64,000 bases of DNA from Variovorax dokdonensis (GTDB lineage: Bacteria; Pseudomonadota; Gammaproteobacteria; Burkholderiales; Burkholderiaceae_C): assembly GCF_030316895.1 (NCBI RefSeq), contig NZ_JASZYV010000002.1, positions 496,001 to 560,000 of the forward strand, given 5' to 3'. A model generated the notes under the pieces. It saw nothing but the letters and a program-made list of their open reading frames with translations. It was not told the DNA's origin and did no database searches. Below, piece after piece: positions 16,326-26,685 of the stretch. Each line of letters begins with the position of its first letter. Positions within the stretch are counted from its first letter, which is position 1. The position numbers and the translations under genes are program-made.

Positions 16326-17033
16326 TTGTCGTTGTTGAAGTCTTCCCTACTGTCCCGCGATTTCCCCATCGAAGCCGTGATCGTTGATCTCGACGGAACG
16401 ATGGTCGACACCCTTGGCGATTTCACGGTCGCTGTGAACAGCATGCTGGCCGACCTGGACTTGCCGGCCATTGCCGCATCGCGCATCGAGTCGATGGTGG
16501 GCAAGGGTTCGGAGCACCTCATCCGCTCCGTGTTGCGGCATGTGCGCGGCCAGGAGCCCGATGGCGCATTGCAGAGCGAGGCCTGGCGACGCTATTCGCG
16601 CCACTATCTGGAAATCAACGGCCAGCACGCCAGCGTCTATGCCGGAGTGGTCGACGGCTTGCATTCGCTTCGAGAGGCGGGCCTGCGCCTAGCTTGCCTG
16701 ACCAACAAACCCGGTGACTTCGCCCGCCCGTTGCTCGCGGCCAAGGGCTTGGCCAGGTATTTCGACGTCGTCTTCGGGGGCGACGCTTTCGAGCGCAAGA
16801 AGCCCGATCCGCTTCCCCTGCGCAAGACCTGCGAGGTGCTGGGCACGCAGCCGCAACGCACGCTGATGGTCGGGGATTCCAGCAACGACGCGCTGGCGGC
16901 GCGCGCCGCGGGCTGCCCCGTCGTGCTGATGCGCTATGGCTACAACCACGGCGAGCCGGTCGAGGCCGTGGACGCCGATGGTCTGCTCGATTCGCTGGCC
17001 GAACTGGCGCCGATGCTGCGCGCCGGCGCCTGA
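16326..17033 (+). CDS. gph: Phosphoglycolate phosphatase (HAD family)
   Basis: 235 residues from TTG 16326, chosen because GGAG lies seven bases upstream; a GTG at 16377 is an alternative. HAD motif I is VDLDGTMVD (nucleophile Asp21, acid Asp23), motif II LTNKPG, motif III Lys in FERKKPDP, motif IV MVGDSSND. The TNKP form of motif II is typical of Gph. The enzyme dephosphorylates 2-phosphoglycolate formed during DNA repair or oxidative metabolism. In many Burkholderiales gph precedes trpE, as here, though a chalcone-isomerase-like gene on the other strand intervenes. Confidence 0.9.
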   Translation: MSLLKSSLLSRDFPIEAVIVDLDGTMVDTLGDFTVAVNSMLADLDLPAIAASRIESMVGKGSEHLIRSVLRHVRGQEPDGALQSEAWRRYSRHYLEINGQHASVYAGVVDGLHSLREAGLRLACLTNKPGDFARPLLAAKGLARYFDVVFGGDAFERKKPDPLPLRKTCEVLGTQPQRTLMVGDSSNDALAARAAGCPVVLMRYGYNHGEPVEAVDADGLLDSLAELAPMLRAGA

Positions 17034-17052
17034 TTGCGCTGCGGCCCGGAAA

Positions 17053-17643
17053 TCAGGTCGCGGGCAGTCCCAGCAGCGCGTCCTTGAGCTTGAAGTCAGC
17101 CGGCACCTGACCCAGCCAGATGCGCATCAGCGCGTTGAAGAAGGCCTGTTCCGCGATGGGTGCGCCTTGCTGTTGGCCGTTGATGGCAATCAACGTGCCC
17201 TTGCCCGGAACCCAGTCGATGGTGAACGAGTCGCCGGCCTTCAGGTTCTTCTTATCGGCAAAGAGCTGGCCCATGCGCAGCAGGCCGGGGATGAGGCGCG
17301 AAAACTCGCTCTTGGGCGAGTTGTCTTCCACCCCGCGCATGAACAGCTTGCCCAGTTCATTGGCGTCGATGTCCCGCAGCATGGTGATGGCCATGCGCTT
17401 GGCGCCCGGCGCGGCCAGCGCCTCTTCCATGCTCTGAGCCTTGCGGCTGAGGTAGAGGCCGGCCGTGTACACGCGGATCACGGTCTTGTAGCGCACACCG
17501 GCGCCGTTGAGCTGCAGGGCATTGCCCTCCAGATTCAGCTGGTCTTCGATCTTGACGCCGGCAAGCTCGATGGCTGCGGCGTTGGCGCTGGTCAATGCAA
17601 CCATCAAGGCGGCGGCGAGTAGCCAGCGGAAGGGGCGAGTCAT
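17053..17643 (-). CDS. Periplasmic chalcone-isomerase-like protein
   Basis: 196 residues. A Sec signal peptide ends near residue 23 (TSANA/AA). The mature protein matches the bacterial chalcone isomerase-like family: QLNGAGVRYKTVIRVYTAGL, LYLSRKAQSMEEAL and the C-terminal IWLGQVPADFKLKDALLG. Bacterial members keep the fold but generally lack the plant catalytic residues, and some bind fatty acids, so enzymatic flavonoid isomerisation should not be assumed. The gene is convergent with gph and divergent from trpE. Confidence 0.85.
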   Translation of the reverse strand: MTRPFRWLLAAALMVALTSANAAAIELAGVKIEDQLNLEGNALQLNGAGVRYKTVIRVYTAGLYLSRKAQSMEEALAAPGAKRMAITMLRDIDANELGKLFMRGVEDNSPKSEFSRLIPGLLRMGQLFADKKNLKAGDSFTIDWVPGKGTLIAINGQQQGAPIAEQAFFNALMRIWLGQVPADFKLKDALLGLPAT

Positions 17644-17923
17644 GCTTTTTTCTCCGGAATTTCAAACCAACGACGGGCAATGTATCAATTTGTAGTCGTC
17701 TTTTCACTCGTATAAACTCCCACTTCCATGTTCATTCATCACGTCATTCAGACAGGTCAAGGCCGGGGAGCCTGGCCCTGGCGTACGCCAAAGTCATTGC
17801 CTGTTTGACCCGCGCGGCTGTCGCCGCGCGCTCGTGGCCCGTGTCCGACAATCGTGGCGCGGCCAACCCAAGAATGATTTCCCGCCGGCCATCTGGCGCC
17901 GCCGGGTCCATGGAGAGCTCCCC

Positions 17924-19426
17924 GTGATCACCGAACTCGAATTCAAGAGCCTTGTCAGCCAGGGTTTCAACCGCATTCCCTTGATGGTCGAGGCGTTCGC
18001 CGACCTCGAAACTCCGCTGTCGCTGTATCTCAAGCTGGCCAACGCCAAGGAGGGCGGCCGATACAGCTTCCTGCTGGAGTCCGTGGTGGGCGGCGAGCGC
18101 TTCGGGCGCTACAGCTTCATCGGCTTGCCCGCGCGCACCTTGCTGCGCGCCAGCGGTTTTGGCGAAGACGCCCTGACCGAGGTCGTCACCGACGGTCAGG
18201 TGGTCGAAACCGCCCGCGGCAATCCGCTGGATTTCGTGGCGGCTTACCAGAAGCGATTCAAGGTCGCGTTGCGCCCGGGCTTGCCGCGGTTCTGCGGCGG
18301 CCTGGCTGGCTACTTCGGCTACGACACCGTGCGCCACATCGAGCGCAAGCTTGAAAAGACCTGCCCGCCGGACAACCTGGGCTGCCCGGACATCCTCCTG
18401 CTCCAGTGCGAGGAACTGGCGGTCATCGACAACCTGTCGGGCAAGCTCTATCTCATCGTCTACGCCGACCCGGCCCAGCCCGAGGCCTATGCCAAGGCCA
18501 AGCGCCGGCTGCGCGATCTGCGAGAGCTGCTCAAGTATTCGGTCAGCGCGCCGGTGGTCAAGCCATCCCAGGCGCACCCGCCGCAGCGCAGCTTCGCCAA
18601 GGCCGACTATCTGGCGGCTGTCGAGCGCGCCAAGGATCTGATTGCAGCAGGCGACTTCATGCAGGTGCAGGTTGGCCAGCGCATCAGCAAGCGCTACACC
18701 GAGTCACCCCTGTCGCTCTATCGCGCACTGCGCTCGCTCAATCCGTCGCCGTACATGTACTTCTACAACCTGGGCGACTTCCACGTGGTGGGCGCGTCGC
18801 CGGAGATCCTGGTGCGCCAGGAGCACACCAACGAGGGCGAGCAGAAGATCACCATCCGCCCCTTGGCAGGCACGCGCCCGCGGGGTGCTTCGCCAGACCT
18901 GGACAAGGCCGCCGAGCAGGAGCTCGTCAACGATCCCAAGGAGCGCGCCGAGCACGTCATGCTGATCGATCTGGCGCGCAACGACATCGGCCGCATTGCC
19001 AAGACGGGCACCGTGAAGGTGACCGAGGCCTTCGCGGTGGAGCGCTACAGCCACGTCATGCACATCGTTAGCAATGTGGAAGGCACGCTGAAGGATGGCA
19101 TGACCGCCATCGACGTGCTGCGCGCCACGTTCCCGGCCGGCACGCTCACCGGCGCTCCGAAGGTCCATGCGATGGAGCTGATCGATCAGCTGGAACCGGT
19201 CAAGCGCGGCCTCTACGGCGGCGCCTGTGGCTACATCAGCTATGCGGGCGACATGGATGTGGCCATCGCCATCCGCACCGCGATCATCAAGGACCAGACC
19301 CTGCACGTGCAGGCCGCTGCAGGCGTGGTGGCTGATTCCGTTCCCGAGTTGGAGTGGAAGGAAACCGAAGCCAAGGCGCGTGCCATCCTGCGTGCGGCCG
19401 AACTGGTCGAGGAAGGACTGGAGTGA
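17924..19426 (+). CDS. trpE: Anthranilate synthase component I
   Basis: 500 residues from GTG 17924, supported by GGAGAG eight bases upstream; an in-frame ATG 30 codons earlier would add a non-family N-terminus. The N-terminal domain has the tryptophan feedback motif (SFLLES), and the chorismate-binding domain holds [31 protein letters not shown] and [11 protein letters not shown]. With TrpG it converts chorismate and glutamine (or ammonia) to anthranilate, the first step of tryptophan synthesis. It heads a plus-strand series running to ung. No leader peptide with adjacent Trp codons was seen in the 280 bases upstream. Confidence 0.96.
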   Translation: MITELEFKSLVSQGFNRIPLMVEAFADLETPLSLYLKLANAKEGGRYSFLLESVVGGERFGRYSFIGLPARTLLRASGFGEDALTEVVTDGQVVETARGNPLDFVAAYQKRFKVALRPGLPRFCGGLAGYFGYDTVRHIERKLEKTCPPDNLGCPDILLLQCEELAVIDNLSGKLYLIVYADPAQPEAYAKAKRRLRDLRELLKYSVSAPVVKPSQAHPPQRSFAKADYLAAVERAKDLIAAGDFMQVQVGQRISKRYTESPLSLYRALRSLNPSPYMYFYNLGDFHVVGASPEILVRQEHTNEGEQKITIRPLAGTRPRGASPDLDKAAEQELVNDPKERAEHVMLIDLARNDIGRIAKTGTVKVTEAFAVERYSHVMHIVSNVEGTLKDGMTAIDVLRATFPAGTLTGAPKVHAMELIDQLEPVKRGLYGGACGYISYAGDMDVAIAIRTAIIKDQTLHVQAAAGVVADSVPELEWKETEAKARAILRAAELVEEGLE

Positions 19427-19431
19427 TCGAC

Positions 19432-20022
19432 ATGACCAAGCTCCTGATGATCGACAACTACGATTCCTTCACCTTCAACCTGGTCCAGTACTTCGGGGAA
19501 CTGGGCGCGCAGGTGGAGACGGTGCGCAACGACGAGATCACGCTCGACGAGATCGGTGAGCGCATTGCAGCTGGCGTCTCGCGCCTGGTGATCTCGCCGG
19601 GCCCTTGTTCCCCGGCCGAAGCGGGCGTGTCGGTGCCCGCCATCAAGGCGTTTGCCGGCAAGCTGCCCATCCTGGGCGTTTGCCTGGGCCATCAGTCCAT
19701 CGGCGCGGCTTTCGGCGGCAAGATCGTGCGTGCGCAGCAGTTGATGCATGGCAAGACCAGCGACATCCAGACGACGCAAGAAGGCGTTTTCGCCGGCCTG
19801 CCCGAGCGGTTCACGGTGAACCGGTACCACTCGCTTTCCATCGATCGCGCCACGTGTCCGAATGAGCTGGCCATTACCGCCTGGACCGACGACGGCGAGA
19901 TCATGGGTGTGAGGCACGCCGGCTTCGAGCGCGCGGTGCGCATCGAGGGCGTTCAGTTCCATCCGGAGTCCATCCTCACCGAGCACGGCCATGCCATGCT
20001 CAAGAACTTTCTGGAGGCTTGA
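19432..20022 (+). CDS. trpG: Anthranilate synthase component II (glutamine amidotransferase)
   Basis: 196 residues starting [20 protein letters not shown]. Class I glutamine amidotransferase triad: Cys84 in GVCLGHQS and the His/Glu pair in VQFHPESIL near the C-terminus. It delivers ammonia from glutamine to TrpE and may also serve PabB in folate synthesis, as in other bacteria with one amidotransferase. The start lies 5 bases after the trpE stop, so the pair is tightly coupled. Confidence 0.95.
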   Translation: MTKLLMIDNYDSFTFNLVQYFGELGAQVETVRNDEITLDEIGERIAAGVSRLVISPGPCSPAEAGVSVPAIKAFAGKLPILGVCLGHQSIGAAFGGKIVRAQQLMHGKTSDIQTTQEGVFAGLPERFTVNRYHSLSIDRATCPNELAITAWTDDGEIMGVRHAGFERAVRIEGVQFHPESILTEHGHAMLKNFLEA

Positions 20023-20024
20023 GC

Positions 20025-21068
20025 ATGACCGTGGTGGACTTGCGCAGCGACACGGTGACGCAACCCACGCCCGCGATGCGAGCGGCCATGATGGCCGCGC
20101 CGCTGGGCGACGACGTGTTTGCCTCCGACCCGAGTGTCAATCTCCTGCAGGAAAAGATCGCCGATCTGCTGGGCTTCGAGGCGGCGCTGTTCGTACCCAC
20201 CGGGACCCAAAGCAACCTGTGCGGCATCCTTGCGCACTGCCAGCGTGGCGACGAATACATCGTCGGCCAGCAGGCGCACTGCTATCGCTGGGAGGGCGGC
20301 GGCGCGGCGGTCTTCGGCAGCGTGCAGCCACAGCCGCTGGACAATCAGGCCGATGGAAGCATCCGCCTGTCCGACATCGAGGCGACGATCAAGCCGGACG
20401 ACGCGCACTTCGCGCGGACCCGCATGATGGCGCTGGAGAACACGATCGGCGGCAAGGTTCTGCCTTTCGAGTATGTCGAGGCGGCGACGCGCCTGGCTGC
20501 AGACAAGGGCCTGGCGCGGCATCTGGATGGTGCGCGCCTGTTCAACGCCGCGGTGGCGCAGGCTGCCCGGTCTGGGGGCAAGGCGAGGGCCGAAGCTCGG
20601 CGGATTGCCCAGTGCTTCGACAGCGTGTCCGTGTGCTTCAGCAAGGGCCTCGGAGCGCCCGTCGGATCGGCGCTGTGCGGCTCGCGCGACTTCATCAATC
20701 GCGCGCACCGCATCCGCAAGATGGCTGGCGGCGGCATGCGACAGGCGGGCCTTTTGGCCGCGGCCGCCATTCACGCGCTCGACGAGCATGTCGACCGCCT
20801 TGGCGATGACCACGCACTCGCGCAACGGCTGGCCCAGGGGCTGGCCGGTATCGAAGGGCTGACCTTCGAGGCGCCGCAGACCAACATCGTGTTCGTCGAC
20901 CTGCATGGCGAGCTTCGCGAGCGTGGCAACGATCTGATCGCGCACCTGAAGTCGCAGGACATCCTGGCCACTGGCTTGTACCGGCTGCGCTTCGTCACGC
21001 ATCTGGACGTGGATGAGGCGGGCGTGGATCGGGCCATCGGCGCAATCCGGACGTTCTTCAAGGCCTGA
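20025..21068 (+). CDS. ltaE: Low-specificity L-threonine aldolase
   Basis: 347 residues starting MTVVDLRSDTVTQPTPAMRA, the usual threonine aldolase opening. The PLP-binding Lys207 lies in CFSKGLGAPVGSAL; the substrate-side block AHRIRKMAGGGMRQAG is conserved. It splits L-threonine and L-allo-threonine into glycine and acetaldehyde. It starts 2 bases after the trpG stop and so is in the trp transcript, although it has no step in tryptophan synthesis; it could supply glycine/serine-linked carbon or be a hitchhiker. Confidence 0.93.
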   Translation: MTVVDLRSDTVTQPTPAMRAAMMAAPLGDDVFASDPSVNLLQEKIADLLGFEAALFVPTGTQSNLCGILAHCQRGDEYIVGQQAHCYRWEGGGAAVFGSVQPQPLDNQADGSIRLSDIEATIKPDDAHFARTRMMALENTIGGKVLPFEYVEAATRLAADKGLARHLDGARLFNAAVAQAARSGGKARAEARRIAQCFDSVSVCFSKGLGAPVGSALCGSRDFINRAHRIRKMAGGGMRQAGLLAAAAIHALDEHVDRLGDDHALAQRLAQGLAGIEGLTFEAPQTNIVFVDLHGELRERGNDLIAHLKSQDILATGLYRLRFVTHLDVDEAGVDRAIGAIRTFFKA

Positions 21069-21087
21069 CGCAACTGGAGCCCGTCCG

Positions 21088-21762
21088 ATGCCCGACACGC
21101 CCCATCTTCTAGCGTTCATCGGCGCCGGTCTTCTGCTCAACCTCACGCCCGGACCCGACGTCTTCTTCATCATTTCCCAGGCCATGCGACAGGGAGCGCG
21201 GGCGGGCGCGGTGGCGGCTTTGGGCATCACGGCGGGATGTTGCGTGCACATCGTCGCCGCTGCCGTCGGCGTCAGCGCCCTGGTGGCGGCTTCGGCCGCG
21301 GCGTTCGCGGTGCTCAAGTGGGTGGGCGCGGCCTACCTCGTCTATGTGGGCCTGACGATGCTTTTTGCGCGCACCCCATCGCCTGCGACCGGGTTGGTCC
21401 AGGGCGGCGGGCGCGTCGATGATGGCCCCTCGGCGCCCCTGTGGCAGGTATTTCGGCGCGGCTTCCTGACCAATGCGCTCAACCCCAAGGTCGCGCTTTT
21501 CTTTCTTGCGTTCGTGCCGCAGTTCATTGCGCCAGGCACGGAGCATCCATCGCAGGTGTTTCTGTTGCTGGGGCTCCTGTTCAACTTCAACGCCTTGTGG
21601 GTCAACTTCGGCTGGGCTTTCGGTGCGGCTTGGCTGGCGCGCCGCGCGGGTGCCATGCGACGCGCCATGCATTGGCTCGAGCGCGGTGCGGGCGCGATCT
21701 TCATCGGCTTCGGCCTTCGGCTCGCGCTGGCGGACTCACCTGCGGAGCCGGCTTCCCGTTGA
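21088..21762 (+). CDS. LysE/RhtB-family amino-acid exporter
   Basis: 224 residues with about six membrane helices. The N-terminal LNLTPGPDVFFIISQAMRQG is the LysE/RhtB signature, and RGFLTNALNPKVALFFLAF is the second conserved block. Family members export basic amino acids, threonine or homoserine lactone in exchange for protons. It sits 19 bases after ltaE with GGAG before ATG 21088, inside the trp series, so export of an aromatic amino acid, threonine or a related compound is possible (inference). Confidence 0.88.
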   Translation: MPDTPHLLAFIGAGLLLNLTPGPDVFFIISQAMRQGARAGAVAALGITAGCCVHIVAAAVGVSALVAASAAAFAVLKWVGAAYLVYVGLTMLFARTPSPATGLVQGGGRVDDGPSAPLWQVFRRGFLTNALNPKVALFFLAFVPQFIAPGTEHPSQVFLLLGLLFNFNALWVNFGWAFGAAWLARRAGAMRRAMHWLERGAGAIFIGFGLRLALADSPAEPASR

Positions 21763-21799
21763 TCGGATCGGCGGACCATATTTCTAGCGGAGACACATC

Positions 21800-22837
21800 A
21801 TGTCCATCACCCCCCAAGAAGCGCTTCAGCGCACCATCGAGCACCGGGAGGTGTTCCACGACGAGATGCTGCACATCATGCGGCTCATCATGAGCGGCGA
21901 ATGTTCGCCCGTGCTGATGGCCGCCTTCATCACCGGCCTGCGGGTCAAGAAGGAAACCATCGGCGAGATCACCGCTGCTGCGCAAGTGATGCGCGAAGTG
22001 GCCACCAAGGTGCCCGTGTCGGACACCCGCAATCTCGTGGACATCGTGGGCACCGGCGGCGATGGTTCGCACACCTTCAACATCTCGACCTGCTCGATGT
22101 TCGTGGCCGCGGCCGCCGGCGCCAAGGTGAGCAAGCACGGCGGTCGCAGCGTCAGCAGCAAGTCGGGCAGCGCGGACGTGCTGGAGGCGCTGGGCGTCAA
22201 CATCAACCTCAAGCCCGAGCAGATCGCCGCGAGCGTGTCCGAGGTCGGCATCGGATTCATGTTCGCGCCCAATCACCATCCAGCCATGAAGAACGTGGCA
22301 CCGGTGCGCAAGGAGTTGGGCATCAAGACGATCTTCAACATCCTCGGTCCGCTCACCAATCCAGCGAGCGCGCCCAACATCCTGATGGGCGTGTTTCATC
22401 CGGACCTGGTCGGCATCCAGGTGCGCGCACTTCAGCGTCTGGGCGCCGAACATGCGCTGGTGGTCTACGGCCGCGACGGGATGGACGAAATCTCGCTGGG
22501 CGCCGCCACGATGGTGGGTGAGCTTCGCAATGGCGAAATCCGCGAGTACGAACTGCATCCCGAGGACTTTGGCTTTGCCATGTCCAGCAATCGTGCGCTG
22601 CGGGTCGAAACGCCTGAGCAATCGCGCGCGCTGCTGATTGACGTGCTCCAAGGCCAGGCAGGCGCGGCACGCGACATCGTGCTGCTCAATGCCGGCGCGG
22701 CGCTGTATTCCGCGAACGTGGCCGAGTCGGTGGCACAAGGCATCGAACTCGCCCGCAAAGCCATCGACAGCGGCGCGGCCAGGCAGAAATTGCAGGCGCT
22801 GGTGGACTTCACGCAGCGCGTCGGCACGGAGGCATGA
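21800..22837 (+). CDS. trpD: Anthranilate phosphoribosyltransferase
   Basis: 345 residues, standard length. Conserved PRPP-binding Gly-rich motif [35 protein letters not shown], and [16 protein letters not shown] in the C-terminal part. It transfers phosphoribose from PRPP to anthranilate. GGAGA lies upstream of ATG 21800. Its stop overlaps the ATG at 22834 (ATGA), so translation is coupled to trpC. Confidence 0.96.
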   Translation: MSITPQEALQRTIEHREVFHDEMLHIMRLIMSGECSPVLMAAFITGLRVKKETIGEITAAAQVMREVATKVPVSDTRNLVDIVGTGGDGSHTFNISTCSMFVAAAAGAKVSKHGGRSVSSKSGSADVLEALGVNINLKPEQIAASVSEVGIGFMFAPNHHPAMKNVAPVRKELGIKTIFNILGPLTNPASAPNILMGVFHPDLVGIQVRALQRLGAEHALVVYGRDGMDEISLGAATMVGELRNGEIREYELHPEDFGFAMSSNRALRVETPEQSRALLIDVLQGQAGAARDIVLLNAGAALYSANVAESVAQGIELARKAIDSGAARQKLQALVDFTQRVGTEA

Positions 22838-22839
22838 GC

Positions 22840-23640
22840 ATGGCAGACATCCTTGACAAGATCGTCGCAGTCAAGCGGGAAGAAGTTAAAGCAGCCCAAG
22901 GCCGCACGTCGCTGGCTGCCATACGGCAAGATGCTGAGTCCCGGGTCCTGACACGCGACTTCGTGGGCGCGCTGCGCCGGAAGATCGAGCGCGGCCAAGC
23001 AGCCGTCATCGCCGAAGTGAAGAAGGCCAGCCCGAGCAAGGGTGTGCTGCGCGAAGAGTTCATCCCCGCGGACATCGCCCAAAGCTATGCCGAAGGCGAC
23101 GGGAAGGTCAGCGCTGCATGCCTTTCGGTGCTGACCGATCGTCAGTTCTTCCAGGGAAGCATCGATTTCCTCAAGCAGGCGCGAGCCTCGTGCGATCTGC
23201 CGGTCTTGCGCAAGGACTTCATGGTCGATCCATACCAGGTCTACGAAGCGCGGGCGATCGGTGCCGATGCCATCCTCTTGATTGCCGCCTGCCTGGACGA
23301 TGCCCAGATGCGCGATTTCGAGAGCATCGCCAGTGAACTGGGCATGGCCGTGCTGGTCGAGGTTCACGATGAGGCTGAGATGGATCGCGCTTTGCGCCTC
23401 AAGACGCCGCTCATCGGCGTGAACAACCGCAACTTGCGGACGTTCGAGGTCTCGCTCGATACCACGCTGGCGTTGCAGGCCAAGGTGCCGGAAGGGCGTT
23501 TGCTGGTCACCGAGTCAGGCATTGCCACGCGCGACGACGTGGCCCGCCTGCGCGCCGCCGGCGTCCATGCTTTTCTGGTGGGCGAGGCCTTCATGCGTGC
23601 CGAAGAGCCAGGCGAGGCACTGGCCCGCTTGTTCCAATGA
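22840..23640 (+). CDS. trpC: Indole-3-glycerol phosphate synthase
   Basis: 266 residues. Starts [16 protein letters not shown]; two ATGs six bases apart are available, and the GGAGG at 22828-22832 is correctly spaced only for the second, at 22840. TIM-barrel signatures: [52 protein letters not shown] and [14 protein letters not shown]. It closes the indole ring from the ribulose phosphate product of TrpF. A monofunctional enzyme; trpF is not adjacent. Confidence 0.96.
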   Translation: MADILDKIVAVKREEVKAAQGRTSLAAIRQDAESRVLTRDFVGALRRKIERGQAAVIAEVKKASPSKGVLREEFIPADIAQSYAEGDGKVSAACLSVLTDRQFFQGSIDFLKQARASCDLPVLRKDFMVDPYQVYEARAIGADAILLIAACLDDAQMRDFESIASELGMAVLVEVHDEAEMDRALRLKTPLIGVNNRNLRTFEVSLDTTLALQAKVPEGRLLVTESGIATRDDVARLRAAGVHAFLVGEAFMRAEEPGEALARLFQ

Positions 23641-24410
23641 GCCCAGGCGCCCCAGCATCCACTCAACTCGTCAGCGCCGACCCGACCCAATGGCCGGTGG
23701 CGGCCGGGTGGCAGCCGCTCGTAGATGCTTTCTTCGCCAGCGAAACCGGGACGGGCCTGCTTCGCTTTCTCCAAGGGCGACTTGAAGCAGGTGCAACGAT
23801 CTTCCCGCCCCAGCCTTTGCGGGCCCTGCAACTCACGCCGCCTGAATCGGTGCGTATCGTGATCCTGGGTCAGGACCCGTATCACGGGCGCGGGCAGGCC
23901 GAAGGTCTGGCGTTCTCAGTCGCGCCGGGTATTGCCTTGCCGCCTTCGCTGCGCAACATCTTCAAGGAACTGCAGCGCGACCTGGGCGTGGCGCCGCCGC
24001 CTTTTCCCGACCCCGGCGGCAGTCTGGTGAAGTGGGCGACGCACGGCGTTCTCCTGCTCAACACCTGCCTGACGGTGGAGGAGGGGCGGCCAGCCAGCCA
24101 TTCCGGCAAGGGCTGGGAGGCCCTCACCGATGCCGTCATCCGCCATGTGGCGGAGAGCCCGCAACCCGTGGTCTTCATGCTCTGGGGCTCGCACGCGCAG
24201 GGCAAACGCGCTCTGATCGACGCCGGACGCCACCAAGTTCTGGTGGCCAACCATCCTTCGCCCCTTTCTGCTCTCCGGCCGCCCCTACCGTTCATCGGCT
24301 GCGGACATTTCGGGCTGGCGCGGGAACACCGACTGCGGCATTCCGGCCCGGATGCCCTTGAACGAAACGATGAGCGCCTGTCGACCGAGGAGGGCCCCAA
24401 GCCCGGGTAG
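23637..24410 (+). CDS. ung: Uracil-DNA glycosylase
   Basis: 257 residues. Catalytic Asp80 in [19 protein letters not shown], and the second catalytic loop [12 protein letters not shown] with His206. It removes uracil from DNA as the first step of base excision repair. The ATG overlaps the trpC stop (ATGA), so it is translated from the end of the trp transcript. The C-terminal tail after about residue 240 is charged and variable. A hairpin at about 24423-24458 follows the gene, but it lacks a clear T-run. Confidence 0.94.
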   Translation: MSPGAPASTQLVSADPTQWPVAAGWQPLVDAFFASETGTGLLRFLQGRLEAGATIFPPQPLRALQLTPPESVRIVILGQDPYHGRGQAEGLAFSVAPGIALPPSLRNIFKELQRDLGVAPPPFPDPGGSLVKWATHGVLLLNTCLTVEEGRPASHSGKGWEALTDAVIRHVAESPQPVVFMLWGSHAQGKRALIDAGRHQVLVANHPSPLSALRPPLPFIGCGHFGLAREHRLRHSGPDALERNDERLSTEEGPKPG

Positions 24411-24495
24411 AATCTGCGCCGGCCCAGCCGCCACGAGTTTTTGTGGCGTCGGGCTGGAATGTGCACTTAAACCGTGCTATATTTCGAGGTTCGCC

Positions 24496-24581
24496 GGAGA
24501 GGTGGCCGAGTGGTTAATGGCAGCAGACTGTAAATCTGCCGGTTTATACCTACGCTGGTTCGAATCCAGCCCTCTCCACCA
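24496..24581 (+). tRNA. tRNA-Tyr (GTA)
   Basis: Class II tRNA with a long variable arm. Acceptor GGAGAGG pairs with CCTCTCC, the anticodon loop is CTGTAAA (anticodon GTA), the T-arm holds GGTTCGAATCC, and CCA is encoded. First of three tRNA genes leading into tuf. An AT-rich TATATT at 24478-24483 could be the -10 box. Confidence 0.97.
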
Positions 24582-24633
24582 GCGATGCGATTTGAATGGT
24601 TTGAGGCAATTGCCAAGTTTTTGCGCGAGCAAG

Positions 24634-24707
24634 GCGGGAGTAGTTCAATGGTAGAACCCCAGCCTTCCAAGCTGATGACGCGGGTTCGATTCCCGTCTCC
24701 CGCTCCA
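24634..24707 (+). tRNA. tRNA-Gly (TCC)
   Basis: Acceptor GCGGGAG pairs with CTCCCGC, the anticodon loop is CTTCCAA (anticodon TCC), the T-arm is GGGTTCGATTCCC and CCA is encoded. It reads GGA/GGG codons. It lies 52 bases after tRNA-Tyr and is likely processed from the same transcript. Confidence 0.97.
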
Positions 24708-24767
24708 CGGGTCTGGTTCACTGCGCGGAGCGCTCGATAGCAAAACGAGGCACTTGTCTGGAAATTT

Positions 24768-24842
<75 letters not shown>

Positions 24843-24917
24843 CCTTTTTGTGTTGAGGCCGGGGTGCCGCGCTCCGCGCACCTGTGGTTGTACTGATCAG
24901 TTTTCGGAGTCGATGAC

Positions 24918-26111
24918 ATGGCAAAAGACAAGTTCCAGCGCACCAAGCCGCACGTGAACGTGGGCACGATCGGTCACGTTGACCACGGCAAGACCACGCT
25001 GACGGCGGCGATCGCCACGGTGCTGTCGTCCAAGTTCGGTGGCATGGCCAAGAAGTACGACGAAATCGACGCGGCGCCCGAAGAGAAGGCGCGCGGCATC
25101 ACCATCAACACCGCGCACGTCGAGTACGAGACGGCCAACCGCCACTACGCGCACGTTGATTGCCCCGGCCACGCTGACTACGTCAAGAACATGATTACCG
25201 GCGCCGCCCAGATGGACGGCGCCATTCTGGTGTGCTCGGCCGCCGACGGCCCGATGCCCCAGACGCGTGAGCACATCCTGCTGGCTCGCCAGGTGGGCGT
25301 GGGCTACATCATCGTCTTCCTGAACAAGTGCGACATGGTGGACGACGCCGAATTGCTCGAGCTGGTCGAGATGGAAGTTCGCGAACTGCTCGACAAGTAC
25401 GAGTTCCCTGGCGATGCCACTCCGATCATCCATGGCTCGGCCAAGCTCGCCCTGGAAGGCGACAAGGGCAAGCTGGGCGAAGAGGCCATCATGAAGCTGG
25501 CCGAAGCGCTGGACAGCTACATCCCCACGCCTGACCGCGCGGTGGACGGCGCCTTCCTGATGCCTGTGGAAGACGTCTTCTCGATCTCTGGCCGTGGCAC
25601 GGTGGTGACTGGCGCTGTCGAGCGCGGCATCATCAAGGTGGGCGACGAAATCGAGATCGTGGGTCTGAAGCCCACGCTCAAGACCACCTGCACCGGCGTG
25701 GAAATGTTCCGCAAGCTGCTGGATCAAGGCCAGGCTGGCGACAACGTTGGCGTGCTGCTGCGCGGCACCAAGCGTGAAGAAGTCGAGCGCGGCCAAGTGC
25801 TGTGCAAGCCCGGTTCGATCAAGCCGCACACGCACTTCACCGCTGAGGTGTATGTGCTGTCCAAGGACGAAGGTGGCCGTCACACGCCGTTCTTCAACAA
25901 CTATCGTCCGCAGTTCTACTTCCGCACCACCGACGTCACGGGCTCGATCGAGCTGCCCAAGGACAAGGAAATGGTGATGCCTGGCGACAACGTGTCGATC
26001 ACCGTCAAGCTGATCGCTCCGATCGCCATGGAAGAGGGTCTGCGCTTCGCCATCCGCGAAGGCGGCCGCACCGTGGGTTCGGGCGTCGTGGCCAAGATCC
26101 TGGACGTCTAA
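24918..26111 (+). CDS. tuf: Elongation factor Tu
   Basis: 397 residues. GTP-binding motifs GHVDHGKTT (19-27), DCPGHADY and NKCDMVDD; the switch I region is [19 protein letters not shown]-Tu delivers aminoacyl-tRNA to the ribosome. It lies between tRNA-Thr and tRNA-Trp, and the tRNA-Trp gene begins 9 bases after its stop, so the mRNA and tRNAs probably share one precursor. A second tuf copy normally lies in the rpsL/fusA operon and is outside this window. Codon use is strongly biased, as expected for a highly expressed gene. Confidence 0.99.
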   Translation: MAKDKFQRTKPHVNVGTIGHVDHGKTTLTAAIATVLSSKFGGMAKKYDEIDAAPEEKARGITINTAHVEYETANRHYAHVDCPGHADYVKNMITGAAQMDGAILVCSAADGPMPQTREHILLARQVGVGYIIVFLNKCDMVDDAELLELVEMEVRELLDKYEFPGDATPIIHGSAKLALEGDKGKLGEEAIMKLAEALDSYIPTPDRAVDGAFLMPVEDVFSISGRGTVVTGAVERGIIKVGDEIEIVGLKPTLKTTCTGVEMFRKLLDQGQAGDNVGVLLRGTKREEVERGQVLCKPGSIKPHTHFTAEVYVLSKDEGGRHTPFFNNYRPQFYFRTTDVTGSIELPKDKEMVMPGDNVSITVKLIAPIAMEEGLRFAIREGGRTVGSGVVAKILDV

Positions 26112-26120
26112 AGAGTTCGT

Positions 26121-26196
26121 AGGGGTATAGCTCAATTGGCAGAGCGTCGGTCTCCAAAACCGAAGGTTGTAGGTTCGATTCCTACTGCCCCTGCCA
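26121..26196 (+). tRNA. tRNA-Trp (CCA)
   Basis: Acceptor AGGGGTA pairs with TGCCCCT (one G-T type wobble), the anticodon loop is CTCCAAA (anticodon CCA), the T-arm is AGGTTCGATTCCT and CCA is encoded. It lies between tuf and secE. Hairpins at 26193-26210 and 26220-26241 follow, the second resembling a weak attenuator before secE. Confidence 0.97.
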
Positions 26197-26301
26197 CCTG
26201 AAGCGGTGGCCCCAAAAAGAGCCCGTCCCGCGTGACGGGCTTGCGCGTCTTGCGCACGAGCATTGCATGTTGGCCGAAAGGCTGTTGGATATTTGCCCAA
26301 G

Positions 26302-26685
26302 ATGGCCACTACTCAAATCGAAACCGTCACGACGACGGCCGACAAGGCCAAGTTGGCTGTGGCCGTCGTATTGGCGGTGGGCGCTATCGTGGCGTTCTAT
26401 CTGTTGACGCGCCAGGGCGCATTGGTGCAGTGGGCGGCCTTGCTGGTTGGCTTGGCTGCTGCAGTGGGTGCTTTTGCCACGTCCGAGCATGGGCGGCAGT
26501 TGTGGGCGTTTGGCCGCGATTCTTGGCGCGAGGTCAAGAAGGTCGTGTGGCCTGCTCGCAAAGAGGCGATGCAGATGACGGCCTATGTGTTTGCCTTCGT
26601 GCTGCTCATGTCGATTTTCCTGTGGGTGACCGACAAGACCTTGGAATGGGTGTTCTTTGATCTCATCCTGGGCTGGAGAAAGTAA
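26302..26685 (+). CDS. secE: Preprotein translocase subunit SecE
   Basis: 127 residues from ATG 26302, with three membrane helices (about 18-37, 42-60 and 96-117), the long three-helix form found in gamma- and betaproteobacteria. The conserved amphipathic stretch [19 protein letters not shown] precedes the last helix. SecE clamps SecY in the inner-membrane translocon. An upstream in-frame ATG at 26263 gives a longer N-terminus that does not fit the family. Its stop overlaps the nusG ATG by one base. Confidence 0.95.
   Translation: MATTQIETVTTTADKAKLAVAVVLAVGAIVAFYLLTRQGALVQWAALLVGLAAAVGAFATSEHGRQLWAFGRDSWREVKKVVWPARKEAMQMTAYVFAFVLLMSIFLWVTDKTLEWVFFDLILGWRK

Noticed and set aside
17644..17923. 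A trp attenuator or leader peptide upstream of trpE
   Set aside because: No short frame with adjacent Trp codons and no terminator/antiterminator pair was seen.
24897..26309. A long minus-strand frame across tuf
   Set aside because: Antisense shadow of the strongly biased tuf gene; it also crosses a tRNA gene.
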